From an uncultured Phascolarctobacterium sp. (GTDB taxonomy: Bacteria > Bacillota > Negativicutes > Acidaminococcales > Acidaminococcaceae): a stretch of 48,572 nucleotides of DNA. Below, piece after piece: positions 8,126 to 16,807 of this stretch. Under the pieces are notes generated by a model, which worked only from the letters and a program-made list of their open reading frames with translations, was not told the DNA's origin and ran no database searches. How positions within the stretch are numbered: the stretch's first letter is position 1; the number at the start of each line of letters is the position of its first letter. Both the position numbers and the translations under genes were made by a program. The stretch lies in assembly GCF_900753045.1 (NCBI RefSeq), contig NZ_CAADXO010000026.1, forward strand, positions 1-48,572, read 5' to 3'.

Positions 8126-8154
8126 AGTATACCATTTTTGTATACAAAATGCAA
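8126..8154 (-). promoter_or_regulatory. Promoter with a palindrome in its spacer, pointing at the terminator and degV
   Basis: On the minus strand TTGCAT (8154-8149) is followed after 17 bp by TATACT (8131-8126). The spacer carries the 14-bp perfect palindrome TTTTGTATACAAAA (8136-8149), which could be an operator. The predicted start near 8119 is only about 20-25 nt ahead of the terminator hairpin. Confidence 0.55.
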
Positions 8155-8191
8155 GAGTTTTTTGTAAATTTTTTTACGTTAGCTGACTAAA

Positions 8192-8232
8192 TTGTCCACG
8201 AACTTCCGGCACGCCTAACGATTCGTGGACAA
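8192..8232. other. Perfect 11-bp inverted repeat downstream of the LCP gene
   Basis: TTGTCCACGAA (8192-8202) and TTCGTGGACAA (8222-8232) enclose a 19-nt loop, 54 nt beyond the LCP stop. There is no strong T run on either side. It may stabilise the 3' end of the LCP transcript or act as a protein site. Confidence 0.5.
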
Positions 8233-8285
8233 CTTCATTATTGATTATCATAGCCAGCAGCTTCACTCCTGCAGCCGCTTACAGC

Positions 8286-9653
8286 TTATTTGAAGTCTGC
8301 GCCCAACATAATTACGCCATCGCAATCGGCAGCACCGTCACGGCTGATGCGCATCTGATGTGCAAAGGGGACGTTGGAAAGACGATTGACAACAGCACCG
8401 TTATTAGTTGTAGAAACAACAACAGTATTGTCGATTACTTCGCCGCTGCCGCCGCTGATAACCTCAAAACCGGCATTACGCAAGCGTGCAGCAGCCTCCG
8501 CACCTGCAGTTTTGCTGCCGCTGCAGTTTACAAGGCGCACAACTCCGCGGCTGTCGGAGGAAGCTTCCTGAGAAGCGGCAGATTTTTGATTTTTGCCTGC
8601 GTTCTTGGATTTGCCGGACTGCTTAGCTTCTTCTTCTTTGGCTTTTTCTTCCTTTTTAGCCTTCAGCTCTTTTTCCTCTTTGACAGCTTCCTTATTTTCC
8701 TCGCTGTCATCGCCCTTTTCTACCTTTTCAACAGCGTTGTTGTATTCCTTTTCCATCAGCTCAGCTGCAGATTTGTAATGCTCCGTCATGGTTGCACCCT
8801 GCATCTTAACCATCAGCTCACGCAGGTCGGTAATATCCGGCAGCCAATAGCTGATACCGTCGATATACTTCGGAGTACCGGGAACCATCGCCATAGACAG
8901 ACCCTTTTCCTTAACCATGGAATGCAGCGCTCTGCCCAAATCCATCATATCGCTAAGAGGCATATCAGTCTTTACCATAGAAGTCAGCTGCTTAGCCAGG
9001 CCGGGGATATGCAGCAGCATATCAGCAGAGGTAATCTTGTCGTAAACTGCCATCAGGAAATGCTGTTGGCGGCGGATACGGCCGATATCGCCCTCTTCAT
9101 CACGGAAGCGTACATATTGAATGGCTGTTTTGCCGTCCAGATGCTGACGGCCTTTTTTCAGGTCAACGGTAAAGCCATCCCAGGTATCATGATAATACAT
9201 ATCCTTTTCAACATCGATATCAATACCGCCGATAGCATCAACAAGACCGGTAAAGCCTTTAAAATCAACCATTACGTAATTGTTGATTTTGATACCCAGC
9301 AACTCTTCTACAGTTTTCTGTGTCAGCTCACGTCCGCCGTAAGCGTAGGCATGGTTAATCTTATCCCAGCCGTGACCGTCAATGCGTACGCGTGTATCAC
9401 GCGGTACCGAAAGCAGGGAAGCGCTTTTGTTGCTGCTGTCGAACATTACGACAAAAAGCGTATCACTGCGGCCCACATCATCGGAGCGTTCGTCAACGCC
9501 CATAACAACGATATTCTTTTTCAGATTCAGCCTGTCTGTCGGTGCAAGATTATCCAATCCCGTTTCCGGAAAGAAATAACCGAAGGCGATATAGCCTACT
9601 ACACAGATAGCTGTTACAATCATTAAAATTTTTGTCTGGAGAATGCTTTTCAT
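8286..9653 (-). CDS. LytR-CpsA-Psr (LCP) family cell-wall glycopolymer ligase with LytR_C domain
   Basis: LCP enzymes transfer glycopolymers from undecaprenyl carriers to peptidoglycan outside the membrane. From the ATG at 9653 the product has 455 residues. It has one N-terminal membrane anchor (ILMIVTAICVVGYIAFGYF), then the LCP catalytic domain with GVDERSDDVGRSDTLFVV, RDTRVRIDGHGWDKINHAYAYGG and FRDEEGDIGRIRRQQHF, which carry the Asp and Arg residues expected for pyrophosphate binding. A low-complexity Lys/Glu/Ala-rich linker of about 60 residues leads to a C-terminal LytR_C domain (VVRLVNCSGS...). An in-frame TTG at 9671 overlaps the Nudix stop, but GAGAGG upstream favours 9653. It is co-transcribed with the Nudix gene. 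Confidence 0.92.
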   Translation of the reverse strand: MKSILQTKILMIVTAICVVGYIAFGYFFPETGLDNLAPTDRLNLKKNIVVMGVDERSDDVGRSDTLFVVMFDSSNKSASLLSVPRDTRVRIDGHGWDKINHAYAYGGRELTQKTVEELLGIKINNYVMVDFKGFTGLVDAIGGIDIDVEKDMYYHDTWDGFTVDLKKGRQHLDGKTAIQYVRFRDEEGDIGRIRRQQHFLMAVYDKITSADMLLHIPGLAKQLTSMVKTDMPLSDMMDLGRALHSMVKEKGLSMAMVPGTPKYIDGISYWLPDITDLRELMVKMQGATMTEHYKSAAELMEKEYNNAVEKVEKGDDSEENKEAVKEEKELKAKKEEKAKEEEAKQSGKSKNAGKNQKSAASQEASSDSRGVVRLVNCSGSKTAGAEAAARLRNAGFEVISGGSGEVIDNTVVVSTTNNGAVVNRLSNVPFAHQMRISRDGAADCDGVIMLGADFK

Positions 9654-9667
9654 CCTTATATAACCTC

Positions 9668-10333
9668 TCAATCAATTTCTTCTGCCAGATATTCCGTCAG
9701 CTCCTTGCGGCTGCGGTACAGGAAAGCATACAGCATGCGTGCGGTCAGGCCCCAGATAACCTTATCCTCATACAGGTAAAAATACACATAATAGGACTTA
9801 TTCATGCGCCAGCCGCGCTTGCGCTGCGGCACCAGGTCAAACGGAAAATCATCACCCGGATGGTCTGCCAGCTGTACGGAGCCACGCCTCGGCTTTTGCT
9901 CCAAAAGCACCTTTAGCGGCACAGTGAAGATACGCTCTACCTCGCTTTTGCTGTACGTAATCTTGCTGATATCATCAATCAGACCAACAAAGGGGTGGAT
10001 AATCGGTCCGTTATGCGTCACCAGGCAATCAAGCTCACCGCAGATAGTAATATTCTCCGGCTGCAGACCAAGCTCCTCGCAGGTTTCGCGCACTGCGGTA
10101 TTGCGGAAGCTGTTATCCTCACATTCGTACTTGCCGCCGGGGAAGCACACCTCACCCGGCTGACTGCGCAGCGTATGCGCACGCTCTTCAAACAGCACAC
10201 TGATGCCTTCGGAAGTACGCACTAATGGCAGCAACACGGCAGCATCCCACAAGCGGTCCAGCTTATCAATACCTGGAGCACGGCGATGCAGACGTTCAAA
10301 CAAAACATACTGTAATTTTTCCATCTCATTCAT
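9668..10333 (-). CDS. Nudix hydrolase, CoA-pyrophosphatase type
   Basis: The 221-residue protein has the combined NuCoA and Nudix signature of coenzyme A pyrophosphatases: VLFEERAHTLRSQPGEVCFPGG leads into the Nudix helix RETCEELGL. Enzymes of this group cut CoA and derivatives to phosphopantetheine and adenosine 3',5'-bisphosphate. In the Nudix box the segment before RE is longer by about two residues than the textbook motif, which is usual in this subgroup. The stop is immediately followed by the LCP gene, so both are in one transcript; no functional link is evident. Confidence 0.85.
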   Translation of the reverse strand: MNEMEKLQYVLFERLHRRAPGIDKLDRLWDAAVLLPLVRTSEGISVLFEERAHTLRSQPGEVCFPGGKYECEDNSFRNTAVRETCEELGLQPENITICGELDCLVTHNGPIIHPFVGLIDDISKITYSKSEVERIFTVPLKVLLEQKPRRGSVQLADHPGDDFPFDLVPQRKRGWRMNKSYYVYFYLYEDKVIWGLTARMLYAFLYRSRKELTEYLAEEID

Positions 10334-10489
10334 AATAACACCTTATTTTAACACCTTCGTCGGCAAATGAAAATAGTATTTATAAATTTCTGCGCGAGAT
10401 AAGTGTTTTCCTGCCGCTAAATGTAACTAAGCTGTAAAATCCAAGTAACAATCATTGAAAAACATGTTATTTACACTGCTTACGGCAAA

Positions 10490-10523
10490 AGGAAAGCGCC
10501 AGCCGCTAACGCAACTGACGCCA
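10490..10523 (-). terminator. Weak terminator candidate of the symporter gene
   Basis: On the minus strand GCGTCAG (10521-10515) can pair with CTGGCGC (10502-10496), followed by TTTCCTTTTGCC. It lies about 20 nt beyond the symporter stop. The rest of the gap up to 10334 shows no further structure. Confidence 0.4.
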
Positions 10524-10541
10524 AGGGAAAGACAGATTTAA

Positions 10542-11759
10542 TTAGTACAGAGGAGCTTCAGCTTCTGCATGCTTTTTTTCGCTCTTGTCAACCAGCAGAG
10601 TTACAGCAGCATCGCCGGTGATGTTAACGGAGGTACGCGGCATATCCAGGATACGGTCGATACCTGCGATAAGAGCAGAACCTTCCAGCGGCAGACCAAG
10701 GCTGGTCAGAATCATGGTCAACATGATGAAGCCTGCGCCCGGAACACCTGCAGTACCGATAGAAGCCAAAGTACCGGTAACGATAATGGTCATGTATTGG
10801 GAAGCGGTGAGGTCAATGCCGTACAGCTGAGCAATGAACAGTGCGCATACACCCTGGTAAGCAGCAGTACCATCCATGTTGATGGTTGCGCCCAACGGCA
10901 GAACGAAGCTGGAAACCTCTTTAGAAGCACCCATTTTTTGAGCACAGCTCATGGTCAGCGGCAGAGTACCGCCGGAGGAGCAGGAGCTGAAAGCCATCAG
11001 GGATGCCGGAGCGATACCCTTAATGAATTTGATGAAGCTCATGCCTGCCAGGAATTTAATCATAGAGCCGTAAACGAGAACTGCATGCAGGAGGCAAGCC
11101 AGATATACAGCGATAACAACCTTCAGCAGCGGCAACAGTACGGAAGGACCGTTAGATGCAACTACCGGAGTAATCAAACCGAAAACACCAATCGGAGCAA
11201 CAGCCATGATCATGCCGACGATTTTGTAGGAAACCTCAGCCAGACCATCGATGGTGTGCTTCAGAGCGTTAGCCTTTTCACCGACAACGGTGATACCGGC
11301 ACCAACGAAGAGAGAGAAAACGATGATTTGCAGCATGTTAGCTTTAACCATAGCTTCCAACGGGTTAGTCGGGAAAATGTCAATGATAACCTTGGAAATA
11401 GGCGGTGCAGCCTTAGCAGCAACCTTAGCGGTATCAGCAGCCATATGCAGGCCAACACCAGGCTGCATGATAGTACCGATTGCCAGACCGATAACGATAG
11501 CAAAAGCAGTGGTTACCAGATAGAACGCTACAGTTTTAACACCGATACGGCCTACCTTTTTGATATCACCCAAGCTGGTAACACCGATTACCAGGCTGGA
11601 GAATACCAGCGGTACGATAACCATTTTGATCATGTTCATGAAAATTGTTCCCAGAGGACCAATCCAGGTCTTGGCGAAGCCGGCGCCTTCAGCACCCAGC
11701 TCCAGGCCTGCAATAATACCAAGCGCAAGGCCGATTAAAATTTTTGTAGATAAGTTCAT
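10542..11759 (-). CDS. Dicarboxylate/amino acid:cation symporter (DAACS/SLC1 family, GltP-like)
   Basis: A secondary transporter importing glutamate, aspartate or C4-dicarboxylates with Na+ or H+. The 405-residue hydrophobic protein has the hallmarks of the glutamate transporter fold: the hairpin-1 serine-rich SSCSSGGTLP near residue 255, the unwound-helix motif NMDGTA near 290, and hairpin-2 TAGVPGAGFIML near 340. The C-terminus RILDMPRTSVNITGDAAV contains the substrate-coordinating Asp, Arg and Asn region. Whether glutamate, serine or succinate/fumarate is the substrate cannot be decided. It is monocistronic, with an inverted TTGTATAC pair upstream. Confidence 0.93.
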   Translation of the reverse strand: MNLSTKILIGLALGIIAGLELGAEGAGFAKTWIGPLGTIFMNMIKMVIVPLVFSSLVIGVTSLGDIKKVGRIGVKTVAFYLVTTAFAIVIGLAIGTIMQPGVGLHMAADTAKVAAKAAPPISKVIIDIFPTNPLEAMVKANMLQIIVFSLFVGAGITVVGEKANALKHTIDGLAEVSYKIVGMIMAVAPIGVFGLITPVVASNGPSVLLPLLKVVIAVYLACLLHAVLVYGSMIKFLAGMSFIKFIKGIAPASLMAFSSCSSGGTLPLTMSCAQKMGASKEVSSFVLPLGATINMDGTAAYQGVCALFIAQLYGIDLTASQYMTIIVTGTLASIGTAGVPGAGFIMLTMILTSLGLPLEGSALIAGIDRILDMPRTSVNITGDAAVTLLVDKSEKKHAEAEAPLY

Positions 11760-11832
11760 TTTTACAACCCCCAGATAATTAAGTAAAAAAACTGTTAAAT
11801 CAATTATAGCAACTTATCATTAAAAAGTCCGA

Positions 11833-11862
11833 TTGTATACAGTATAATTGCCGTGTATACAA
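11833..11862. promoter_or_regulatory. Inverted TTGTATAC repeat upstream of the symporter gene, candidate operator
   Basis: TTGTATAC (11833-11840) and GTATACAA (11855-11862) form perfect 8-bp arms around a 14-bp spacer, about 75 bp upstream of the symporter start at 11759. Similar TTGTATAC words occur in the 8126-8154 promoter and at 23416. GntR-family repressors often use GTATAC-centred sites, but the binding protein is unknown. Confidence 0.5.
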
Positions 11863-11892
11863 TATTATTTACGACTATCCCGTCGAAACGCA

Positions 11893-11924
11893 TAAAAATA
11901 CCCCTGTAGCAACGTGCAGGGGCA
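11893..11924 (-). terminator. Terminator of the dnaX-ybaB-recR-bofA unit
   Basis: On the minus strand CCCCTG (11922-11917) pairs with CAGGGG (11906-11901), followed by TATTTTTATG. It lies 14 nt past the bofA stop. Confidence 0.7.
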
Positions 11925-11937
11925 AAAGCAAATTATC

Positions 11938-12210
11938 TTATTTAACTAAAAGCTCATACAGCACCACGGCCAGAGCACCGGGAACACCGAAGAAGCCGGC
12001 AATCAAAGCCTTGATAACGGTAATCTTCATGGTAAAGCCCGCCAACGAGCCTACCAGATTGATGAACCACAGCAGCAGTGCGCCACAGAGACCATTCCAC
12101 ACCAGCTTAAACGGCATCGACAGCAGCTTTACTACCAGCAAAAGCAGCAGTACGCCGCCAATCATCGGCCCAAAGGCACCAAGCGGTGACAAAATAGCAT
12201 TAAGTTCCAT
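11938..12210 (-). CDS. BofA-family membrane protein (pro-sigma-K processing inhibitor homologue)
   Basis: The 90-residue protein is almost entirely hydrophobic, with at least two membrane segments (GGVLLLLLVVKLL and ALLLWFINLVGSLAG) and the C-terminal GVPGALAVVLYEL typical of the BofA family. In Bacillus BofA holds the SpoIVFB protease inactive during sporulation; here the gene follows recR exactly as in Bacillus, but nothing else in the window speaks for sporulation. It is the last gene of the dnaX-ybaB-recR-bofA unit, with a terminator behind it. Confidence 0.88.
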   Translation of the reverse strand: MELNAILSPLGAFGPMIGGVLLLLLVVKLLSMPFKLVWNGLCGALLLWFINLVGSLAGFTMKITVIKALIAGFFGVPGALAVVLYELLVK

Positions 12211-12231
12211 ATTAAATAACGCCGGTCCTTT

Positions 12232-12831
12232 CTACATTGTGCGCCTGTTTTCCAGCGCTTTAGACAAGGTTATTTCGTCAGCATACTCCAAATCGCCGCC
12301 CATCGGCAGGCCGTGAGCAATACGGCTGACGGTTATTCCTACGGGCTTCAGCAGCTGTGCCAGATAGGTAGCAGTAGCTTCGCCCTCTACATCCGAGTTG
12401 GTCGCAATAATAATTTCACTGACTGATTCCTGCTGCAGGCGCAAGAGAAGCTCTCTGATGCGCAGCTTTTCCGGACCGATACCGTCGAGCGGCGAAAGCA
12501 CACCGTGCAGCACATGATACAGTCCGTGATAGCCATGACTGCGCTCCATAGCCGCAATATCCTGCGGCTGCTCCACTACACAGATAGTAAAGCTGTCGCG
12601 CGAACTGTCACGGCAAATCTCGCATACATCGCTGTCAGTAAGATTAAAGCAGCGGCTGCAGTAGTGAATCTGCTCCTTGGCACCGCTTAAGGCCGCCGCC
12701 AACTGCTTCACATCCTCCGCAGGCATGTCAATCACATGATAGGCCAGTCGCATAGCTGTTTTTGAGCCGATGCCCGGCAAGCGCCTGAGCTGCTCATATA
12801 AATTAGCCAGCGGCCTGATCATTCTTGCCAT
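12232..12831 (-). CDS. recR: Recombination mediator protein RecR
   Basis: RecR acts with RecO (and RecF) in loading RecA onto single-stranded DNA at gaps. The 199-residue length is standard. A helix-hairpin-helix (LRRLPGIGSKTAMRLA, residues 15-30) is followed by a four-cysteine zinc finger (C58, C61, C70, C73), then the Toprim domain with VVEQPQDIAAME and ATNSDVEGEATATYL, and the C-terminal SRIAHGLPMGGDLEYADEITL. It begins 4 nt after the ybaB stop, with its ribosome site inside the end of ybaB. Identification is secure. Confidence 0.97.
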   Translation of the reverse strand: MARMIRPLANLYEQLRRLPGIGSKTAMRLAYHVIDMPAEDVKQLAAALSGAKEQIHYCSRCFNLTDSDVCEICRDSSRDSFTICVVEQPQDIAAMERSHGYHGLYHVLHGVLSPLDGIGPEKLRIRELLLRLQQESVSEIIIATNSDVEGEATATYLAQLLKPVGITVSRIAHGLPMGGDLEYADEITLSKALENRRTM

Positions 12832-12835
12832 CAGC

Positions 12836-13162
12836 TTAGAACATGCCAGGCAGCTTCATGCCGCCGGTAACCTTAGCCATTTCTTTTTCGGTAAGCTCGT
12901 CAATTTGCTTCATAGCGTCATTGACAGCTGTCAGAATCATATCCTCAAGCATTTCTACATCCTCGGGATCTACAGCAGTCGGATTGATTTTGATGGATTT
13001 CAGTTCTTTTTTACCGCTGACAACAACGGTTACGGCACCGCCGCCGACAGACGTTTCTACAGTACGGCTTTTCAGGTCCTCCTGCATTTTCGCCATATCA
13101 GCCTGCATTTTTTGTACCTTTTTCATCATTGCCTGCATATTACCCATGCCACCTGGAAACAT
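12836..13162 (-). CDS. YbaB/EbfC-family nucleoid-associated protein
   Basis: A small DNA-binding protein that forms dimers with a tweezer shape. The 108 residues start with a Met/Gly-rich stretch (MFPGGMGNMQAMMKK), then the long helix and the core TVETSVGGGAVTVVVSGKKELKSIKINP, which is the family signature. The ATG has AGGAGG upstream. It lies between dnaX and recR as in most bacteria, and the three are probably co-transcribed. Its precise role in RecR-linked repair or nucleoid structure is unsettled in the family. Confidence 0.95.
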   Translation of the reverse strand: MFPGGMGNMQAMMKKVQKMQADMAKMQEDLKSRTVETSVGGGAVTVVVSGKKELKSIKINPTAVDPEDVEMLEDMILTAVNDAMKQIDELTEKEMAKVTGGMKLPGMF

Positions 13163-13249
13163 AATTAAATTCCTCCTTGATATTTACATATATTGATATT
13201 ATATATTCTCAGAAACATAAGCCAAGGCTTCAGAGCCTCAAATTAGGTT

Positions 13250-15064
13250 TCATTGGTCTGATATATCCGTTACACTGCCGCCTAAGGCATTAAATGCCTT
13301 GCGCAGGTTTTCCGGCAGCTGCGCTGCCTGCAGATTTTGCGTTTCGCTTTCCGGCGATTGCTGCACCTCCTGCTGCTTTACAGGGGGCTGCGCCAGCTTG
13401 GCCTTGCCCTCAATAACAGCCTCCAGCCTGATTTCGCGCCTTGCCAAACGCAGCAGAACCTCCTCGAAGGCTTTGCGATAGTCATCCTTGTTCATCCTGT
13501 CCGCAAGGAACGGTGCCTTGAAGGCAACCTGCAGAATGTTGTTGGCAAAGCTGAATACTCTGCCGTTTTTAGCACAGGATACCATAGAATTCTTCTTTTC
13601 GGCCTTCATAATCTCCAGAGCCTGCTTCCAGAAATCCTCACCGGCGGCAAAATCACCGGCATACTCCTCTGTCTGCTGTACTTTAGCACTTTTAGGCTTA
13701 GGAGCGGCGTTCACCGCCGCAGCCAGCGTATCGCCAGCAGGCTGCGCTTTAGCTGCCGGCTTCTTAGCCTGAGCAGGTTTTGCTGCCTGCAGCTGCTCTG
13801 CCGCAGGAGCCTGCTGTGCAATCGGCTGCTGTGCTACCGCTGCAAAATCTTCCTGAGCAATCGGCTGTGCCGCAGGCTCGGCTACAGCCGGTGCCGGCGG
13901 AGTCTGCTGATAAACAGGCATTACGCCGCCTGCCAGCTGACGCTCCAGCTGTTCTATTCTTGCAGATAAGGCAGCCAGCGTGCTGCCCTCTACGCGGCAC
14001 AAATCCAAAAGGCACAGCTCTGCCGTAATACGCGGACGCATAGAACCGCGCAGCTCCTGAATAGCGCTGTGCAGTCTTTCCTCCGCTGCCAGCAGACGAT
14101 CACGTCCGAACAATGGTGCCAGCTCCGCCAACGCTTCCTTGGTATCCGTCAGATAAATTTCCTCATAGTCAGGCACTGCCAGATAAAGCACCAGTGCCCG
14201 CAGATATTCAATAAGCTCCGTAAGCACCTGCTTGACGTCCTTGCCCTGCTCCAGCAGCAAATTCAGCGTAGCCAAAGCCTGTGGCAGCTGTCTGCGGCCT
14301 ATTGCTCCCGTCAGCTCGTGCAGCGCCTCGCGCCCTACGATGCCCAGGACTTCGCGCACGGTTGCCACCGTAACACGCTTAGCCATGACGCCGCACTGGT
14401 CCAGCAGGCTCAGCGCATCACGCATACCGCCCTCAGCCTGAATAGCTATTAAGCGAAGCGCGTCCGCATCAGCCTCAATACCGCTGCCTGCCGCTACCAT
14501 TGCCAAGTGCTCCGCAATCTCGTCTACCGTCACTCTGCGAAATTCAAAACGCTGGCAACGCGACTGAATCGTTGCAGGCACCTTCTGAGGGTCCGTTGTC
14601 GCCAGAATAAATACAGCGTGTGCCGGCGGCTCCTCCAATGTTTTCAGCAAAGCATTGAAAGCACCGGTAGAAAGCATGTGTACCTCGTCGATAATATAAA
14701 CCTTATAACGGCTTTCGGCCGGCGTAAAGGCTACCTGCTCGCGCAGGTCACGGATATTATCTACACTGGTGTTGGACGCAGCGTCAATTTCAATTACATC
14801 CAGAGAGGTTCCCTGCACAATGCGCTGACAGTTGCCGCATTGGCCGCAGGGCTCGGCAGTAGGCCCCTGCTCGCAGTTCAGGGCCTTGGCCAGAATACGC
14901 GCCATACTGGTCTTACCGGTGCCGCGAGGACCGGAAAACAAATAGGCGTGAGCAATTTTTCCGCTTGCTAAAGCATTTTTCAAGGTTGTTTTCACAGCCT
15001 TCTGTCCCACAAGAGCGTCAAAATCCTGCGGCCGCCATTGGCGGTATAATGCTACATAAGCCAT
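13250..15064 (-). CDS. dnaX: DNA polymerase III subunit gamma/tau
   Basis: DnaX is the ATPase that loads the sliding clamp and couples the polymerases to the helicase. The AAA+ domain has Walker A GPRGTGKTS (about 45-53), a zinc module with four cysteines (C64, C73, C76, C79 from the ATG at 15064), Walker B IIDEVHML and sensor SRCQRFEF. A clamp-loader collar follows, then a long Ala/Pro/Gln/Lys-rich linker (about 385-455) and a C-terminal tau-like domain. The ATG at 15064 has GGGGAGG at a spacing of 7; the in-frame GTG at 15067 is less likely. No clear slippery sequence for a gamma frameshift was recognised. It heads the ybaB-recR-bofA unit and has its own promoter. Confidence 0.96.
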   Translation of the reverse strand: MAYVALYRQWRPQDFDALVGQKAVKTTLKNALASGKIAHAYLFSGPRGTGKTSMARILAKALNCEQGPTAEPCGQCGNCQRIVQGTSLDVIEIDAASNTSVDNIRDLREQVAFTPAESRYKVYIIDEVHMLSTGAFNALLKTLEEPPAHAVFILATTDPQKVPATIQSRCQRFEFRRVTVDEIAEHLAMVAAGSGIEADADALRLIAIQAEGGMRDALSLLDQCGVMAKRVTVATVREVLGIVGREALHELTGAIGRRQLPQALATLNLLLEQGKDVKQVLTELIEYLRALVLYLAVPDYEEIYLTDTKEALAELAPLFGRDRLLAAEERLHSAIQELRGSMRPRITAELCLLDLCRVEGSTLAALSARIEQLERQLAGGVMPVYQQTPPAPAVAEPAAQPIAQEDFAAVAQQPIAQQAPAAEQLQAAKPAQAKKPAAKAQPAGDTLAAAVNAAPKPKSAKVQQTEEYAGDFAAGEDFWKQALEIMKAEKKNSMVSCAKNGRVFSFANNILQVAFKAPFLADRMNKDDYRKAFEEVLLRLARREIRLEAVIEGKAKLAQPPVKQQEVQQSPESETQNLQAAQLPENLRKAFNALGGSVTDISDQ

Positions 15065-15100
15065 CACTGCACCTCCCCGGAATTTATTACATACATAATT

Positions 15101-15129
15101 ATTATACTCAAAATAGCCTGAAATGTAAA
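15101..15129 (-). promoter_or_regulatory. Promoter of dnaX
   Basis: On the minus strand TTTACA (15129-15124), 17 bp, TATAAT (15106-15101). It is a near-consensus promoter placed 37 nt before the dnaX start. Confidence 0.7.
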
Positions 15130-15169
15130 TTGAAGTTTTGCAGTCCCAGTCTTCCGTTAAAACAAATAT

Positions 15170-15198
15170 TTTACTAATGCACTAAAGTATTATATAAT
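15170..15198 (+). promoter_or_regulatory. Promoter of the nitrite/sulfite reductase gene
   Basis: TTTACT (15170-15175), 17 bp, TATAAT (15193-15198), followed by a GGGAGG ribosome site at about 15218-15223. It fires away from the dnaX promoter in the same 170-bp gap. Confidence 0.6.
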
Positions 15199-15231
15199 AT
15201 TCTTAGCAATTTAAAAAGGGAGGCTACAGTC

Positions 15232-16800
15232 ATGACTATACCCGAAATCGATAAAGATTTTTTGCGCAAGCAGCTGCCGGAATTTGCCGGGCAGACTGCC
15301 GACTATCATAACGAAAAAATCGGCAAAATTGCCTACAAAGAGTTTAGCGGCTACTTCGGCAGCTTCGCCCAACGCGACGGCAAAAGCAACATGCTGCGCT
15401 TGCGCTGCAGCGCCGGACGCATCACTGCGGAAAAGCTGGCCTTCATCGCCAAGGTGATCCGCAAGTATAACATCAGCCGCATTCACTTCACCACCGGCCA
15501 GACTATCCAGCTGCATGACCTCAGCGCCGAGGCTGCCGCTGAAATTTTAGAGCAATGCCTGGATGCGGATATCATTCCCTTCGGCTGCGGCGGTGACTAT
15601 CCCGGTAATGTTCTCTGCTCACCCTTAAGCGGTGTGGAGCGCGAGGAATATTTTGACGTGCTGCCTTATGCCGAAGCAGCGGCGCAATATCTTGTCGCTG
15701 CCATTCCCAACGGCAAGCTGCCACGCAAATTTAAAACCGGCTTTTCCAATTCCCCGCAAAATCTTACGCACGCCACCATGCGCGATTTAGGCTTCGCCGC
15801 CCGTCCCGACGGCCGCTTCGATGTCTACAGCGCCGGCGGTTTGGGACCTGCTCCCTGCATCGGCATAAAAATGGCGGAGGCTGTTGCTCCCGAAAAAATT
15901 CTCTATCATATCAAGGCAATGCTTGCTACCTTCCGCGAATGCGGTACCTATACACAAAGAGCCAAAGCACGCACCCGTTATCTGCCTGAGCTTTTAGGCG
16001 GTGAAGCAGCTTACAAGGCTGCCTACAGCGAGCGCCTCCTGCAGGCACTGCAGGAGGGCGGTCTTGATTTGCAGCCTGAGGCAACAAAAATCACTAAACG
16101 CGACTTCAAGCTCATCACCGGCTTCCGCATTACCTCGCAAAAACAGCCCGGTCTTTACGCCGTAAATTATCATCCGCAGGCAGGCCTGCCCAAAATCGAA
16201 AGCTTTCTCGCTCTGGCGGATTATCTGCAAAACGTTAAAGCCGCCGAGCTGCGCCTTGCTCCCGACCAGAGCGTCTATATTATCAACCTCACTGCTCCCG
16301 AAGCAGCAAAGGTAATGTCGCTCACACCGGACACAGCCTATAACGCCTTCACAAGCAGCGTGGCCTGCATCGGCTCCACCGTCTGCCAGATGGGCATGGG
16401 CGATTCCCAAAACCTGCTGACAAGCTGTTTTGAAGAAATGGCTACGCAGTACGCTGCCAGCGATGCGCTGCCGCAGATTTATATTTCCGGCTGTCCCTCC
16501 AGCTGCGGCACCCACCAGCTTGGCGAGCTAGGCTTCCGCGGAACGGTTAAGGTTATCAAGGGTACAGCACACCCAGCCTTCACCATGTACATCAACGGCT
16601 GCTCACTGCAGGGCTGCGAGCGTCTGGGAGAAGAAGTCGGCACACTGCTCGCCGATGATATTCCCTTCGTGCTTTTGGAAATCGGCAAGCATATCGCCCA
16701 AAGCGGGCTGGACTTTGCCGCCTGGCAGGCAGCAAATCCTCAGGCCATCGCCACTATCATTGCTCCCTATATGAAAAAAATCGAGCTGCTCAGCAAATAA
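15232..16800 (+). CDS. Siroheme/4Fe-4S nitrite or sulfite reductase (ferredoxin-type)
   Basis: The protein belongs to the nitrite/sulfite reductase family, which carries out six-electron reductions at a coupled siroheme and 4Fe-4S centre. The cluster ligands are present as C379-x5-C385 (CIGSTVC) and C421-x3-C425 (GCPSSCG). Two ferredoxin-like half-domains are seen, at about 40-120 with RIHFTTGQTIQLHD, and again at 305-355. The 522-residue length suits the single-subunit ferredoxin-dependent type. No FAD/NADPH partner subunit, siroheme synthesis gene or sulfate activation gene is adjacent, so substrate and electron donor cannot be fixed. It is a lone gene with its own promoter and terminator, on the opposite strand to dnaX, breaking the conserved ffs-dnaX neighbourhood. 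Confidence 0.9.
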   Translation: MTIPEIDKDFLRKQLPEFAGQTADYHNEKIGKIAYKEFSGYFGSFAQRDGKSNMLRLRCSAGRITAEKLAFIAKVIRKYNISRIHFTTGQTIQLHDLSAEAAAEILEQCLDADIIPFGCGGDYPGNVLCSPLSGVEREEYFDVLPYAEAAAQYLVAAIPNGKLPRKFKTGFSNSPQNLTHATMRDLGFAARPDGRFDVYSAGGLGPAPCIGIKMAEAVAPEKILYHIKAMLATFRECGTYTQRAKARTRYLPELLGGEAAYKAAYSERLLQALQEGGLDLQPEATKITKRDFKLITGFRITSQKQPGLYAVNYHPQAGLPKIESFLALADYLQNVKAAELRLAPDQSVYIINLTAPEAAKVMSLTPDTAYNAFTSSVACIGSTVCQMGMGDSQNLLTSCFEEMATQYAASDALPQIYISGCPSSCGTHQLGELGFRGTVKVIKGTAHPAFTMYINGCSLQGCERLGEEVGTLLADDIPFVLLEIGKHIAQSGLDFAAWQAANPQAIATIIAPYMKKIELLSK

Positions 16801-16807
16801 GCGCAGC

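Noticed and set aside
8241..9626. 461-codon open frame on the plus strand
   Set aside because: It lies opposite the LCP gene over its whole length. Its protein has no recognisable domain, whereas the minus-strand product has clear LCP motifs.
10569..11738. 389-codon open frame opposite the symporter gene
   Set aside because: The product is a hydrophilic, Asn/Gln/Asp-rich mirror of a membrane protein; the symporter has all family motifs.
13250..15064. Programmed frameshift in dnaX making gamma
   Set aside because: No run of A or AAAAAAG-type slippery site followed by a hairpin was recognised in the expected region.
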